From assembly GCA_039105265.1 (NCBI GenBank), contig JAPFFF010000023.1, forward strand, positions 310,001-374,000: a stretch of DNA of 64,000 nucleotides, in the 5' to 3' direction. Shown here piece by piece: positions 9,476 through 19,358 of the stretch. The position numbers and the translations under genes are program-made. The notes below the pieces were generated by a model. That model worked only from the letters and a program-made list of their open reading frames with translations. It had not been told where the DNA came from and did not search any database. The first letter of the stretch is position 1. Every line of letters starts with the position of its first letter. The stretch is from Tritrichomonas musculus. Its lineage: Eukaryota > Parabasalia > Tritrichomonadida > Tritrichomonadidae.

Positions 9476-12400
9476 TTATTGAGTTGTATTATACAAATCA
9501 AAAGGAATTTGATTTTTCTTCAACAGAGATTGATTTGAAGTCCAAAGTTGACCAATCAGCCTCAAAGCTGACTGGTGCTTTATCTGTAGAGCGTTATGCT
9601 CTTTCAAAGCTCTATCCAAGTCGTCCTTGTATCTTTGTATCATAATTTTGTCATCATTAACATAATTTTTGCTTGCTTCTTCATCCTGCATAGCCTTTTG
9701 CACCTTAATGAGGGCCTTTTGATATTTCTTCTTTAGTTTATCATTATTTTCACGTTGCCTTTGTAATTGGATACGACTTTGTTCCAATTCTTCTTCTTGG
9801 AGTTTAGATGTTTGTTTCAATATCTTGAATTCAGAAAGAAGTGCTGAAATTCTATGATTTGCATTATTTAATGCTTCTTTATCGTCGATTTCTGCATTCG
9901 GGGACTGTTTTTGTGGTTCTAAATCGGATTCGAGCATTGAAGTTAATTCTGATATTTCAGATCGAATATCTTTATATTTCACAGAATCTAGTTTTTCATG
10001 AAGGTTTTTAATTTCATTATTTTTATTTTTAATTTCTTCATTTTGCTTATTTTCGACTGATTCGAGTTTTGTCTTGTAAGATCGAATTTCATGTTTGAAT
10101 TTTTTGACAAGCTCAATTTGAGAATTTCTTAAATCTTCAATTAAACGGTCTTTTTCGTCAATAGAATTATTTTGATCATTCTTTAATTTACTAATTTCGT
10201 TTTTATATTTTTGACAAATTTCTTGAGTTTCTTTCAATTTTTTCTGAAGGACTGCTATTTGGTCAATTTGAGAGTCATCATTCAATTTTGGTGATTTAAA
10301 TTGTTCAATGAACGATTCATTCTCTTCTTTAAGATGACTTAACTGTGTTGTTAAATCATTTACTTCTTCAGTCAATTGAGAAATTTTCAAATCCTTATTT
10401 ATTTGATCCTTTTGGAATTGAGTTTGAATTGATCGTCCATTATTTTGAATTTCATCATTTTGCTTCTGAAGCATCTGGATTTGAAGTTCTCTATTTTTCT
10501 GGAGTTCTTTAAGATAATCGAGCTGATTTTCAAGCTGTGCTATTTTCTTATCTTTAATTGAGAGCTTCTGTTTGAATTGTGACTTATTATTGTTAACTTT
10601 ATTTTCGGTTGCTTTCAAATTTTCTTGGAGTGAATATATTTGAATATCTTTCTCCGATATTTGACCATTAAGGTCATTTTGTTGTGAATTTAATATACTA
10701 ACCTTGTTTCGAAGTGTCTCCAAGTTTTCTTGGTTTTCTTTGTTTTCTTCAATTTGCTGGCTCAACTGCGATTGAAGGCTCTTTATTTCAGACTTGTTCT
10801 TTGATCTAAGCTGATTCAGTTCGAGCTTCAATTTTTCAATTTCTTTGTCTTTCTCTTGCAATTCATCACTTACATTGTCATTGTCATTTATGCTAATCTC
10901 GCGTGACTGAATCATGTTGTTGTTGTTGCTATTGATTGTCTTTATGCTTTCTTCAAGTTCTTCTTTCTCTCTCTTCAATTGTGCGATTTCTTCTTCCTTC
11001 TCTTCGATGATCTCTTGATGATCTTTGATTTTACTCTTTAATTCATGAACTTGCGATTTATATTTGCTTTCTTTTTCTTGTTCTTCAGTCAACTGGTTCG
11101 TCAATTCTTTCATTTTCTCACTCAATTTACTTTGAAGAGACGAAATGAGGCTTTCTTTGTCGAGCAGATTCTTCTTCAGCTGGCTGATTTGCTGCTTGTT
11201 GCTGTCTCTTTCTGACTCTTTCTCAATCGCTTCAGCTTTCAATTTCAAGACTTGGTCTTCTTTGTCATTCAATGATTTCGAGTATTCATCAATTTTCGCC
11301 TTGAGCGAAATCAGTTCAACATTCAGGCTGGTGTTCTCATCACTCTGGCTCTTGAGGACCTCGTTCTCTGCCTTCGCTGACTCAACTTCGCTCTTCAATG
11401 CGTCAATGTCATTCTGGCTCTCATTCTGCTTGGCCTTAAGATTCACTCTTTCGTGCTTCAGATCCGCGTTTTCTTGAAGAAGCTTGTTTAATTGCTCCTT
11501 CGAGTCGTCGTTGGACTTGATCTGCTCGATCTGCTGCTTCAGGATGTCGTACTGCGACTTTATCTTGCCGTATTCGGCGTCTTTCTGCTGAATCGACTCG
11601 CTCTGGACGAGGAGTTGCTGCTGCAGTTCGTCGTTCTGCGCTTGAAGCTGGCTTCTCTTCTCTTCGTGCTGCTGGAGTGTCTCGAGCTGCTTGTCGAGCT
11701 GCTCCTTCAATTTGTCTTTCTCTTGCTGGATCTCGCTGCACTTGTCATCGCTTTCTCTGCTTTGCTTGTCAAGCTGCTCTTTCAGCTGGCCATTCAACAA
11801 TTGCAACTCATTCAGCTTCTCTTCATTCTGCTGACTCAGCTCTGCTTGATTGTCAAGGCTCGCTTGCAATTCACTAATTTTGTCTTCATTCTCCTGATTT
11901 AATTGCGTTTGATTGTCAAGGTTTGCTTGAAGTTCGTTGATTTTGTCTTCATTTTGTTGGTTTAATTGTGTTTGATTGTCAAGGTTTGCTTGAAGTTCGT
12001 TGATTTTGTCTTCATTTTGCTGGTTTAATTGTGTTTGATTGTCAAGGTTTGCTTGAAGTTCGTTGATTTTGTCTTCATTCTGTTGGTTTAATTGCGTTTG
12101 ATTGTCAAGGTTTGCTTGAAGTTCGTTGATTTTGCTTTCATTCTGCTGGTTCAGTTGGATTTGCTTGTCAAGCTTTGCCTGCAGTTCAATGTTATTTTGA
12201 TGCAGCTCCGTGAGCCTGTCGTCGCTTTGCTGTCCGGACTGGAAGCTGTCCTGCAGCTGCCGCTCAAGTTGATCGTTCTTTGACTGCAGCTCGTTCAATC
12301 TCTCGTCGTTTTGCTGACTTGACTGGATTTGCTTCTCTAGCTGCTCCTTCAGCTGGCTATTCAATGCCTGCAACTCATTCAACCTGGCGCCATCCTGCTG

Positions 12401-15400
12401 GCTAGACTCATTCTGGCTGTCAAGTCTTGACTGAAGATCATTAATTTTCTCATCATTCTCTAAATTCAGTTGCGTTTGATTATCCAGTTTTGCCTGTAAA
12501 TCATTAATTTTCTCATCGTTCTGTTGGTTTAATTGGGTTTGATTATCTAATTTTGTCTGTAAATCAGTAATCTTTTCATCATTCTGCTTGTTTAATTGCG
12601 TTTGATTATCCAGTTTTGTCTGTAAATCATTAATCTTTTCATCATTTTGTAAATTCAGTTGTGTTTGATTGTCTAGTTTAGTTTGCAAATCATTAATTTT
12701 CTCATCATTTTGTAAATTCAATTGAGTTTGATTGTCTAACTTTGCCTGTAAATCATTTATTAAATTGTCTTTTTGCTGCGTTTGATTGTCAAGCATTTCT
12801 TGCAAAGAGTTGAACTTTTCGATGTTTTGGCTAACCTGAGATTCGAGTGACTCGTTAAGCTGCTTTATTTTACTCAATTCTGAGTTTTTTTCGTTTAGTG
12901 AGCTTGACAGTTGTTTGTTATTTTCATTAAGTTCGTTAATTTGATTTTTAAGAGTTTCATTCAAATCATTCGAACTTGTCAGCTGCTGGTTCTGTTCCTT
13001 TGATCTAGCTAGCTCATCACTTGTGTTATTAAGCTGCAATGACAACTTTTGGACCTGATTTTCAAGTTCATCATTTTCATTTTTCAGTTGATTATTTTGT
13101 TTTGTAGCCTGTTCCATCAAGTTATTAAGGTCATTAATTATAACTTGCTTTTCTTCTTTTTCTTTCTTTAAATTTTCAATTTCATCGTCATTATTAATAT
13201 TTGATTTTAATTGTTTAATTTTAAATTTCTTTTTATCTAGTTTTTGGTTCAATGTTTCTATCTTTTCCATTGCAGAAACGAGTTCATTTTCAGTTTCAGA
13301 ATTTGCATTTTGAATTTTTTGTATCTCTTCATTATGATTTTCGATCAACTGATTCTTTTCAACTTTCAAGTCATTTACTTCATTATTTAATTGAGCAATT
13401 GATCTTTCATATGTCTGGATTTGTTCATCCAGCTGATCTTTTTCAACGACCATTTCTTCCACAATTTTTCTATTTTCATCTGCATCTTTTTGCAACTCTT
13501 TCATTTTTTCTTTATCTTGTTTAGATTGTTCAAGAAGAAGCTGATAATTTTCATCAATTAAATTAGAAGTAGAACCAGTATTATTACCATTATATAACTG
13601 TGCAAGTTCGGCTTTAACTTTCTTTAATTCTTCTTCAGTTTGACTTAATTCATTAATATGCTGTTGTGCACGCTTTAACTTCTGTTTTAAGTCTTCATTT
13701 TCTTGCATGAATTGATTGGCAGCATCTGATGATTGAATCTTTTCTTTAAGCTCTTGATTTTCATTTTTTAAACTTTCAATTTCATTTGTTAATTTTGTTT
13801 TCATTTCATCAAATTGATGTTGAAGATCATTAAGCTTTTTATGACCTTCATCATCATCATTATCAACAATGAAATTAGTGTTTGAATCAAAATTTAATTT
13901 TGATTTAACTTTTTCTAATTCAATCTCAAGAGTTTCTTTTTCTTTATTTGATTGACTTAATGCATTCTCATACATCTCATTTGCTTGTGACATAAGTTGA
14001 ACTTGCTTTTCAAGTTCTTCAATAACTTTCTGATTTTCAATAAGATCATTTTTCATTTGTTCATGAGATTCTTTCATCTCGTTGTAATTGTTTGTAACTT
14101 CAGACAATTGATTCTGAAGGGAAGCAATTTGAGCAGATTCGCTTCGAATTTCAACTTGTTGATTCAATAGACAATCTTTATTCTTACGAATATTTCTGTA
14201 GGCATCATTAACGAAGTCATTCCATTGTGATTGCGACAATGATTGCTCATCATTTTCATTCAATGACTTCGAATAAGAATCAAGAACTGATATCAGATCA
14301 TTTACTCCAATATGTGACTTAACAACAGTTATTAATTGAGAGAAAATGTCATCATTAGTCTTGAATAATAAAAGCTCCAATACTAACAGACAAGCTGTCG
14401 AGCGAACTAGATTATCGTTATCTCGCTGACAAAGAGAAATTAAAAAAACTAATGAGCTTTGCTTTTCATGCTCTTCTCTTTGAAAACTAGTTAATGTTGT
14501 AACAAAATAATTAACAGCTGTTGGAGATTCCCAAATAGCTGCACATGAAAACTTGAGAAGGTTGGTTAGAACATTCGAAATGGTCTTAGATATAACAGCT
14601 AGAATTTCTATTGTGTTGGTAAAGAAAGATTTGTCATTAGATAACTTTGAATCATAAAAAACAGTGACTGTCGAATGATTTGATATTAGACAAGAACTGC
14701 CAATAAAGAGAAGTGAAGAAGTAGAATTGGGAGAGATTTGATAATTAGTCAATATTTTGGCAGTTTTGTCATTCATTTGTATACATATCGTTTCAGCCAA
14801 ATTCATAGACATTTTGACAGTATAACATTCAAGACAAAAAAGACCAGATTCAACTTCTTTAGAATTTGATGATGATATGGCAATAGTTAAAAGCGATTCA
14901 AGTTGGTTGTTGTCAATTAATGAACAGAGATCTTGATCTCCTTTGATGATATATCCTAATAGGTTTAAAAAGGAGGAGCGACGATCATTGGGTATTGAAT
15001 TGGCTGTGGTTAAAGATTGCTCTATAATTGGCTTGATTAAACCAGCTTCTATTAATGATGATCGAAATGAAGCTGCCTCCGATGATCTGAAAATTAAGGC
15101 TAGCAATTGAATAGATTCTTGATCTCCTTTCTTAATTAAAGGTAATAATTTACCTAAATGACCGGTTTGAACAAAAAGCGTTTGCATTTTGGTATTATTT
15201 TCAAGTAATGCGCGAATCACCGGTAAAACTTCATTTGATGACGTTGGTATTTTCTCAGCAAGCGGATTAATCAGAGAAAAGGTAAATATTTGTTGTATAT
15301 CTGGATTGTCTTTAACTAACAATGGAACCATATTATAAAAATATATTTGTATTGCTTTAACTGGATCATCTTCAAGATTTAGTATTAATTTCTGTGCTCT

Positions 15401-15835
15401 GGTGTCTAAAAATGCTGATTGAACCTTTGCTGGCTGAAGGCGTATTAAATTATTTAGTAGTGCCATCGTATTCATTCGTACTTTTGCTTCATTACTTGAA
15501 AGACATTCGATAATTTTCATAAGTGCTTCGTCATCATTTACAATATAACCTGAAATTGAATTTGATTCAAGAGAATCATCATTGATTAACTCATTTAATA
15601 CTTGTAGTACTTTATTTTGGTTTTGCGGTTCTTTTTGAAAAGTAACAAGCGATTCTACAAGATTACTCCATGCCTTTATCCCAATAATTTGCTTGTATTG
15701 ACGTGCTAATGGAATGATATCATCTAAAGCATTACCAGGATTGTTCCCGGTCATAAAATCATTGAGACGCCTCTTAAGGAATTCTTCATCACTTTCCTCA
15801 GGTTCTGGCGCAAGAAATTGTTTTAAAAAGGACAT
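9476..15835 (-). CDS. Uso1/p115-like vesicle-tethering coiled-coil protein
   Basis: 2119 codons from the ATG at 15835. Residues 1 to about 530 are helical with armadillo-like repeats (for example AKVRMNTMALLNNLI and QESIQLLALIF) and an N-terminus resembling the p115/Uso1 globular head. Residues from about 550 to 2060 are almost continuous heptad coiled coil rich in Gln, Asn, Glu and Lys. This head-plus-rod layout is that of the Golgi tether Uso1/p115, which links COPI/COPII vesicles to Golgi membranes; yeast Uso1 is about 1790 aa, so this rod is longer. No strongly acidic tail ends it. Within the rod lies a tandem 21-residue (three-heptad) repeat. Another long golgin is the main alternative. 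Confidence 0.65.
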   Translation of the reverse strand: MSFLKQFLAPEPEESDEEFLKRRLNDFMTGNNPGNALDDIIPLARQYKQIIGIKAWSNLVESLVTFQKEPQNQNKVLQVLNELINDDSLESNSISGYIVNDDEALMKIIECLSSNEAKVRMNTMALLNNLIRLQPAKVQSAFLDTRAQKLILNLEDDPVKAIQIYFYNMVPLLVKDNPDIQQIFTFSLINPLAEKIPTSSNEVLPVIRALLENNTKMQTLFVQTGHLGKLLPLIKKGDQESIQLLALIFRSSEAASFRSSLIEAGLIKPIIEQSLTTANSIPNDRRSSFLNLLGYIIKGDQDLCSLIDNNQLESLLTIAISSSNSKEVESGLFCLECYTVKMSMNLAETICIQMNDKTAKILTNYQISPNSTSSLLFIGSSCLISNHSTVTVFYDSKLSNDKSFFTNTIEILAVISKTISNVLTNLLKFSCAAIWESPTAVNYFVTTLTSFQREEHEKQSSLVFLISLCQRDNDNLVRSTACLLVLELLLFKTNDDIFSQLITVVKSHIGVNDLISVLDSYSKSLNENDEQSLSQSQWNDFVNDAYRNIRKNKDCLLNQQVEIRSESAQIASLQNQLSEVTNNYNEMKESHEQMKNDLIENQKVIEELEKQVQLMSQANEMYENALSQSNKEKETLEIELEKVKSKLNFDSNTNFIVDNDDDEGHKKLNDLQHQFDEMKTKLTNEIESLKNENQELKEKIQSSDAANQFMQENEDLKQKLKRAQQHINELSQTEEELKKVKAELAQLYNGNNTGSTSNLIDENYQLLLEQSKQDKEKMKELQKDADENRKIVEEMVVEKDQLDEQIQTYERSIAQLNNEVNDLKVEKNQLIENHNEEIQKIQNANSETENELVSAMEKIETLNQKLDKKKFKIKQLKSNINNDDEIENLKKEKEEKQVIINDLNNLMEQATKQNNQLKNENDELENQVQKLSLQLNNTSDELARSKEQNQQLTSSNDLNETLKNQINELNENNKQLSSSLNEKNSELSKIKQLNESLESQVSQNIEKFNSLQEMLDNQTQQKDNLINDLQAKLDNQTQLNLQNDEKINDLQTKLDNQTQLNLQNDEKINDLQTKLDNQTQLNKQNDEKITDLQTKLDNQTQLNQQNDEKINDLQAKLDNQTQLNLENDEKINDLQSRLDSQNESSQQDGARLNELQALNSQLKEQLEKQIQSSQQNDERLNELQSKNDQLERQLQDSFQSGQQSDDRLTELHQNNIELQAKLDKQIQLNQQNESKINELQANLDNQTQLNQQNEDKINELQANLDNQTQLNQQNEDKINELQANLDNQTQLNQQNEDKINELQANLDNQTQLNQENEDKISELQASLDNQAELSQQNEEKLNELQLLNGQLKEQLDKQSRESDDKCSEIQQEKDKLKEQLDKQLETLQQHEEKRSQLQAQNDELQQQLLVQSESIQQKDAEYGKIKSQYDILKQQIEQIKSNDDSKEQLNKLLQENADLKHERVNLKAKQNESQNDIDALKSEVESAKAENEVLKSQSDENTSLNVELISLKAKIDEYSKSLNDKEDQVLKLKAEAIEKESERDSNKQQISQLKKNLLDKESLISSLQSKLSEKMKELTNQLTEEQEKESKYKSQVHELKSKIKDHQEIIEEKEEEIAQLKREKEELEESIKTINSNNNNMIQSREISINDNDNVSDELQEKDKEIEKLKLELNQLRSKNKSEIKSLQSQLSQQIEENKENQENLETLRNKVSILNSQQNDLNGQISEKDIQIYSLQENLKATENKVNNNKSQFKQKLSIKDKKIAQLENQLDYLKELQKNRELQIQMLQKQNDEIQNNGRSIQTQFQKDQINKDLKISQLTEEVNDLTTQLSHLKEENESFIEQFKSPKLNDDSQIDQIAVLQKKLKETQEICQKYKNEISKLKNDQNNSIDEKDRLIEDLRNSQIELVKKFKHEIRSYKTKLESVENKQNEEIKNKNNEIKNLHEKLDSVKYKDIRSEISELTSMLESDLEPQKQSPNAEIDDKEALNNANHRISALLSEFKILKQTSKLQEEELEQSRIQLQRQRENNDKLKKKYQKALIKVQKAMQDEEASKNYVNDDKIMIQRYKDDLDRALKEHNALQIKHQSALRLIGQLWTSNQSLLKKNQIPFDLYNTTQ
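11880..12780 (-). repeat. 63-bp in-frame tandem repeats in the coiled-coil gene
   Basis: The protein unit INDLQTKLDNQTQLNQQNDEK (variants INELQANLDNQTQLNQQNED) recurs about every 21 residues in two runs separated by more diverged, GC-richer copies. 21 residues is exactly three heptads, so gain or loss of units keeps the coiled-coil phase. Confidence 0.85.
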
Positions 15836-16456
15836 CGGATTTTATAAAATTTTGAGTCAGTTTATATTCGACCATATAAAGAACGGTTAAATTTTCATTC
15901 ATTACTCTGCAACAGCCCAATTTATATAATATTATTCAAGAATAACTAACCAATTTTAATATTAATATTAACGAAAGAGGAACATTGACCAAATGAACTC
16001 ATAAATTTTTTAAAAATTATTATTTGAAATATTATATGCTGAATAGTTGTAAATAATAATTTTTTTAATATTATTATTTTTTATTAAGAAAAATCACATG
16101 AACTTTATTTGTATTTCCTTATAATATGTTATTCAGATAAAATTTAAAATTATTGACATGTATAATATTATTTAATATGATGAAATAACTTTTTTTATTG
16201 ATGAGCATGAATGGATTTCACCGGAATAATAATATGAAAAAGTAATCTGAATTAGATAATTTTTTCTGGTTATTATAAAAATAATACAAAGAAATGCACT
16301 TAGCAAAATCAATAAAATGACTTTTACAATGTTTCTCGCTCGTATAAAAATAGATACTAAATTAATTAAAAGTCATTTATCGATTTTGAAGTTTAAACAT
16401 GAAGAAAAAATTATAACAGTATCATCAAAGCGCTGAATTAATGCATATTTGAATAA
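15836..16456. other. Intergenic, no gene seen
   Basis: Promoter region of the p115-like gene on one side and the 3' flank of the RING gene on the other. Very AT-rich; I see no repeat or RNA. Confidence 0.5.
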
Positions 16457-16723
16457 TTATATTTCGATTTTAACAGGATATGTGCGGAAAATATTAGTGT
16501 GACATATTGGACATTGCAATGGAGTAGGTAATTTATCATAACATTCTTCACATAAGCACGCATGATGACATGGAATAAATATCACTTCAACTCGATTTTT
16601 TAAGCATGTTTTGCATAAAATTAAATAATCAGGCGGTCTTTGGTCTGGGAAATATGGATTCTCTGTTTCCTCAACATCATGGTCAGAAGATGAATTACTT
16701 GAAATGACATTTATAGTTGACAT
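16457..16723 (-). CDS. Small RING-finger protein, probable E3 ubiquitin ligase
   Basis: 88 codons. Residues about 35-80 form a C3HC4-type RING: CKTC, then CHHACLCEEC, then CPIC, with the spacing of the compact RINGs found at the C-termini of IAP, MUL1 and RNF-type E3 ligases. The first 30 residues are acidic and Ser-rich, probably disordered. Family knowledge: such RINGs recruit E2 enzymes. It is divergently transcribed from the RCC1-kinase gene; the two ATGs are 79 bp apart across a perfect palindrome. Confidence 0.85.
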   Translation of the reverse strand: MSTINVISSNSSSDHDVEETENPYFPDQRPPDYLILCKTCLKNRVEVIFIPCHHACLCEECYDKLPTPLQCPICHTNIFRTYPVKIEI

Positions 16724-16760
16724 ATATTAAAAAATTCGAAAATAAAAATCAAAATTTTGT

Positions 16761-16782
16761 TTGAGGTCAATATTGACCTCAA
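16761..16782. promoter_or_regulatory. 22-bp perfect palindrome in a bidirectional promoter
   Basis: A perfect palindrome with core GGTCAATATTGACC, extended by four matching bases on each side. It lies between two divergent start codons, 37 bp from the RING ATG and 20 bp from the kinase ATG. The same 14-bp core recurs only in the two TIRs of the element at 40490-41072. A homodimeric DNA-binding protein site is the natural inference. Confidence 0.6.
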
Positions 16783-16802
16783 CAATAAACATTAACATTT
16801 AA

Positions 16803-18944
16803 ATGAAACTCTGTGGAAATAATAGATGTTGTCAACTTGGATTGAATTTAGATGAGCTGAAAATTTACCCACCCCAAGACTCTAAATTAAATATTTCTTC
16901 ACTCTTATCATTTTCTGTGTATTATGAGCATTGCGTATTTATCAAAAAAGATGGCCGAGCATTTGCATTCGGAAATAATACAACAAGTACAATAATTGGA
17001 AATATTCCCAAACAAATTTTTAAGGAAGAGCAAGAAATTATTTTGAAAGATGAAAAAGACCATTTAATGAAATTCTTCTCAGCCGTATGCGGCGATAAGT
17101 ACACATTATATCTTGTTTCAAATCAGAATTCTGATAAGAAACAGCTTGTTTATGCCCATAGTAATTATTCTGGTAGCACACCACTTTTTCTAAACATAAA
17201 TGGCCACAATCCAGTAAAACTTTTTGGAGGGGATGAAGCAGCAGCAGCGATTGATGCAGAAGGCTCAATCATGATTATAACAGAATCTGTTCTTAAATCA
17301 CCCAGCAACATTATCGAAGCTCTCTCTCTTCCAGGCGGTGAAAAAGCATCCAGTCTGGCCTGCTGCAATAAATCTGTCATTGCACTCAGCTGCAGCGGTC
17401 GCGTGTTTGGATGTGATTTAGATGATGGAGGGAAACCCAGCCCATTCACTGAAGTGGCCGATCTCGCTGGAAAAGGAATCGTCCAAATATCTGGATCACG
17501 CGAGCACTTTTTGGCTGTTTCAAGCAGTGGGAAGGTCTTTGGACGTGGAAGTAATAGCGGTGGCAAACTTGGAATAGGAAAAAGAGGTGATTATATAACC
17601 AATTTCACAGAAGTAAATTTGCCTAACAAGTACAGAATTGTCAGTGCCTCTGCAGGATATAGTCACTCGCTGTTCCTGACATCAGAAGGCAAAGTCCTCG
17701 CTTGCGGATATGACGGTTATGGAGAGCTGCTCCTCAATAAAAGTAGTGATTTTGTTATATCACCAATTGAGACAACGATCACCAGCGGTGCTACATTCTG
17801 CATTGCAGGAGGAAATATGTCAGCAGTTTTTGTTGGTGTTCAGCCGCCTCCAAACACGCCAAACACGCCAGTCACTCAGATCTCAGAACCCACCACGAGC
17901 ACCACGAGTGGGCCATCAGGCACCGAAAGCTCTCTCAGACGAGAGATCGCGCAGCTGAAGGAGAAAATTGAGAAGCTGACCAAAGAAAAAGCTGACCAAA
18001 AAGCAGAGCTGGAAAGTCTTCGTCGACAAGTCTCATCCAGCGACAGAGGCGCCGACCAGCCACCAGCAGGACTCAATCTTGAGATCCTCGACTCATCGAC
18101 GATCCACAGCCTCCGCACAATCCGCGAGATCAGTTTTGGCGGCAGCGGGAAAGTTCTCGAAGTAGCAAAAGAAGAGACGTTTGCGCTTAAAGTGATGAAC
18201 ACCGGCGATTGCAGCGTCGAACAGCAACGGAAATTCATCGGTGAATATGAAAAGCTGACACTTTTGAAGCACCCAAACATCGTCATTGCCTACGGCATCT
18301 ATCTTAGCGATGCAACGACTCCTCCGTCGATCCTCCTTGAATTTTGTCCGCAAGATCTGAACCAAGCGATCAAGAATTCCAAGCTGAACAACGTTGATAT
18401 TGCCAAATGCATCTACCAAATCGCCGAAGGAATGAAGTTCGTCCATGCTCGCGGATTCGTTCACAGGGACCTGAAACCATCTAATATATTAATTGCAAAG
18501 AATGGTCTGATCAGAATTAGCGATTTCGGAATCTCAAAACTTTTGACTTCTGAAGAACAAAATACAACTCTCGGCGCAGGAACGCAGAAATTCATGGCTC
18601 CTGAAATATTAAAGGAAGAAGATTATAATGAAAAGGTGGACGTTTATTCTTTCGGTGTCGTATTGTTCTTCATTTTAAGTGGTGGAAAAATGCCAAAAAT
18701 TAGCGTCGTTCAAGTCGGTAACGGAAAAAAGGCTGACATTCCTTCTGATTTCACTAATTACGCGAAGGACTTGATCAACAGATGCTGGAATTATGACCCT
18801 AAAGATCGTCCTAGCTTCAAACAAATAATTGAAGACCTCGAAAAGAACGATTACTTGGTTGTTCAGCTAAATAAATCCGAAATTATGGATGTTAAACTTT
18901 TCGTGAAAGAACACAAAAAAAATATCCCTGCTTACTCTGCATGA
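16803..18944 (+). CDS. RCC1-repeat / TKL-type protein kinase
   Basis: 713 codons. Residues 1-350 carry RCC1-type beta-propeller repeats (for example VFGRGSNSGGKLGIG and SAGYSHSLFLTSEGKVLACG). Residues about 375-410 are a coiled coil (LRREIAQLKEKIEKLTKEK). A kinase domain occupies about 435-690: glycine loop FGGSGKV, ATP lysine in FALKVM, catalytic HRDLKPSN (Asp556), DFG and APE, all intact, so it should be active. The sequence is closest to TKL kinases. RCC1-kinase fusions resemble the NEK8/9 idea but with the domains reversed. The middle of the gene is GC-richer than its ends. It shares a bidirectional promoter with the RING gene. Confidence 0.9.
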   Translation: MKLCGNNRCCQLGLNLDELKIYPPQDSKLNISSLLSFSVYYEHCVFIKKDGRAFAFGNNTTSTIIGNIPKQIFKEEQEIILKDEKDHLMKFFSAVCGDKYTLYLVSNQNSDKKQLVYAHSNYSGSTPLFLNINGHNPVKLFGGDEAAAAIDAEGSIMIITESVLKSPSNIIEALSLPGGEKASSLACCNKSVIALSCSGRVFGCDLDDGGKPSPFTEVADLAGKGIVQISGSREHFLAVSSSGKVFGRGSNSGGKLGIGKRGDYITNFTEVNLPNKYRIVSASAGYSHSLFLTSEGKVLACGYDGYGELLLNKSSDFVISPIETTITSGATFCIAGGNMSAVFVGVQPPPNTPNTPVTQISEPTTSTTSGPSGTESSLRREIAQLKEKIEKLTKEKADQKAELESLRRQVSSSDRGADQPPAGLNLEILDSSTIHSLRTIREISFGGSGKVLEVAKEETFALKVMNTGDCSVEQQRKFIGEYEKLTLLKHPNIVIAYGIYLSDATTPPSILLEFCPQDLNQAIKNSKLNNVDIAKCIYQIAEGMKFVHARGFVHRDLKPSNILIAKNGLIRISDFGISKLLTSEEQNTTLGAGTQKFMAPEILKEEDYNEKVDVYSFGVVLFFILSGGKMPKISVVQVGNGKKADIPSDFTNYAKDLINRCWNYDPKDRPSFKQIIEDLEKNDYLVVQLNKSEIMDVKLFVKEHKKNIPAYSA

Positions 18945-19358
18945 ATAATTTAATACTTTTTCGCTTTATTTTACTCCAATTTTTTAATTTTTCTTAACTT
19001 AATCTAAATGATCTCTTAATTTTTTTTATTGCATCTTTTGAATGTTTTTTACTTATATAATTTAGATTTTGTTTCAAAAATAACCTACTTTTTTTTAGAA
19101 AATTATATCAATAAGAATCGGATTGCGATTATTTTTACAAAATGCATTTTAATAGAATGAAAAGATTATATACATGAAATAGATATGCTTTTAATCTTTT
19201 TTTATACAATATAGAATAAGTTTATAGAGATGTTAGTATTAGCTGTTTTCTACATTATAGATTTTAAATATCATAAAATAAACTACATTTTGTTTAACAG
19301 ATAATTCTAAAAACATCGATAAAAAACAAATTTTAACAAAATATTCAAATAAATATCG
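18945..19358. other. Convergent intergenic region, no gene seen
   Basis: This is the 3' flank of two converging genes. AT-rich with several T-runs; no recognisable repeat or RNA. Confidence 0.5.

Noticed and set aside
11492-11902. Leu-rich frame antisense to the coiled-coil gene that could look like membrane helices
   Set aside because: The complement of Gln/Glu/Lys-rich heptads is Leu/Phe-rich by chance. No start context and no loops.
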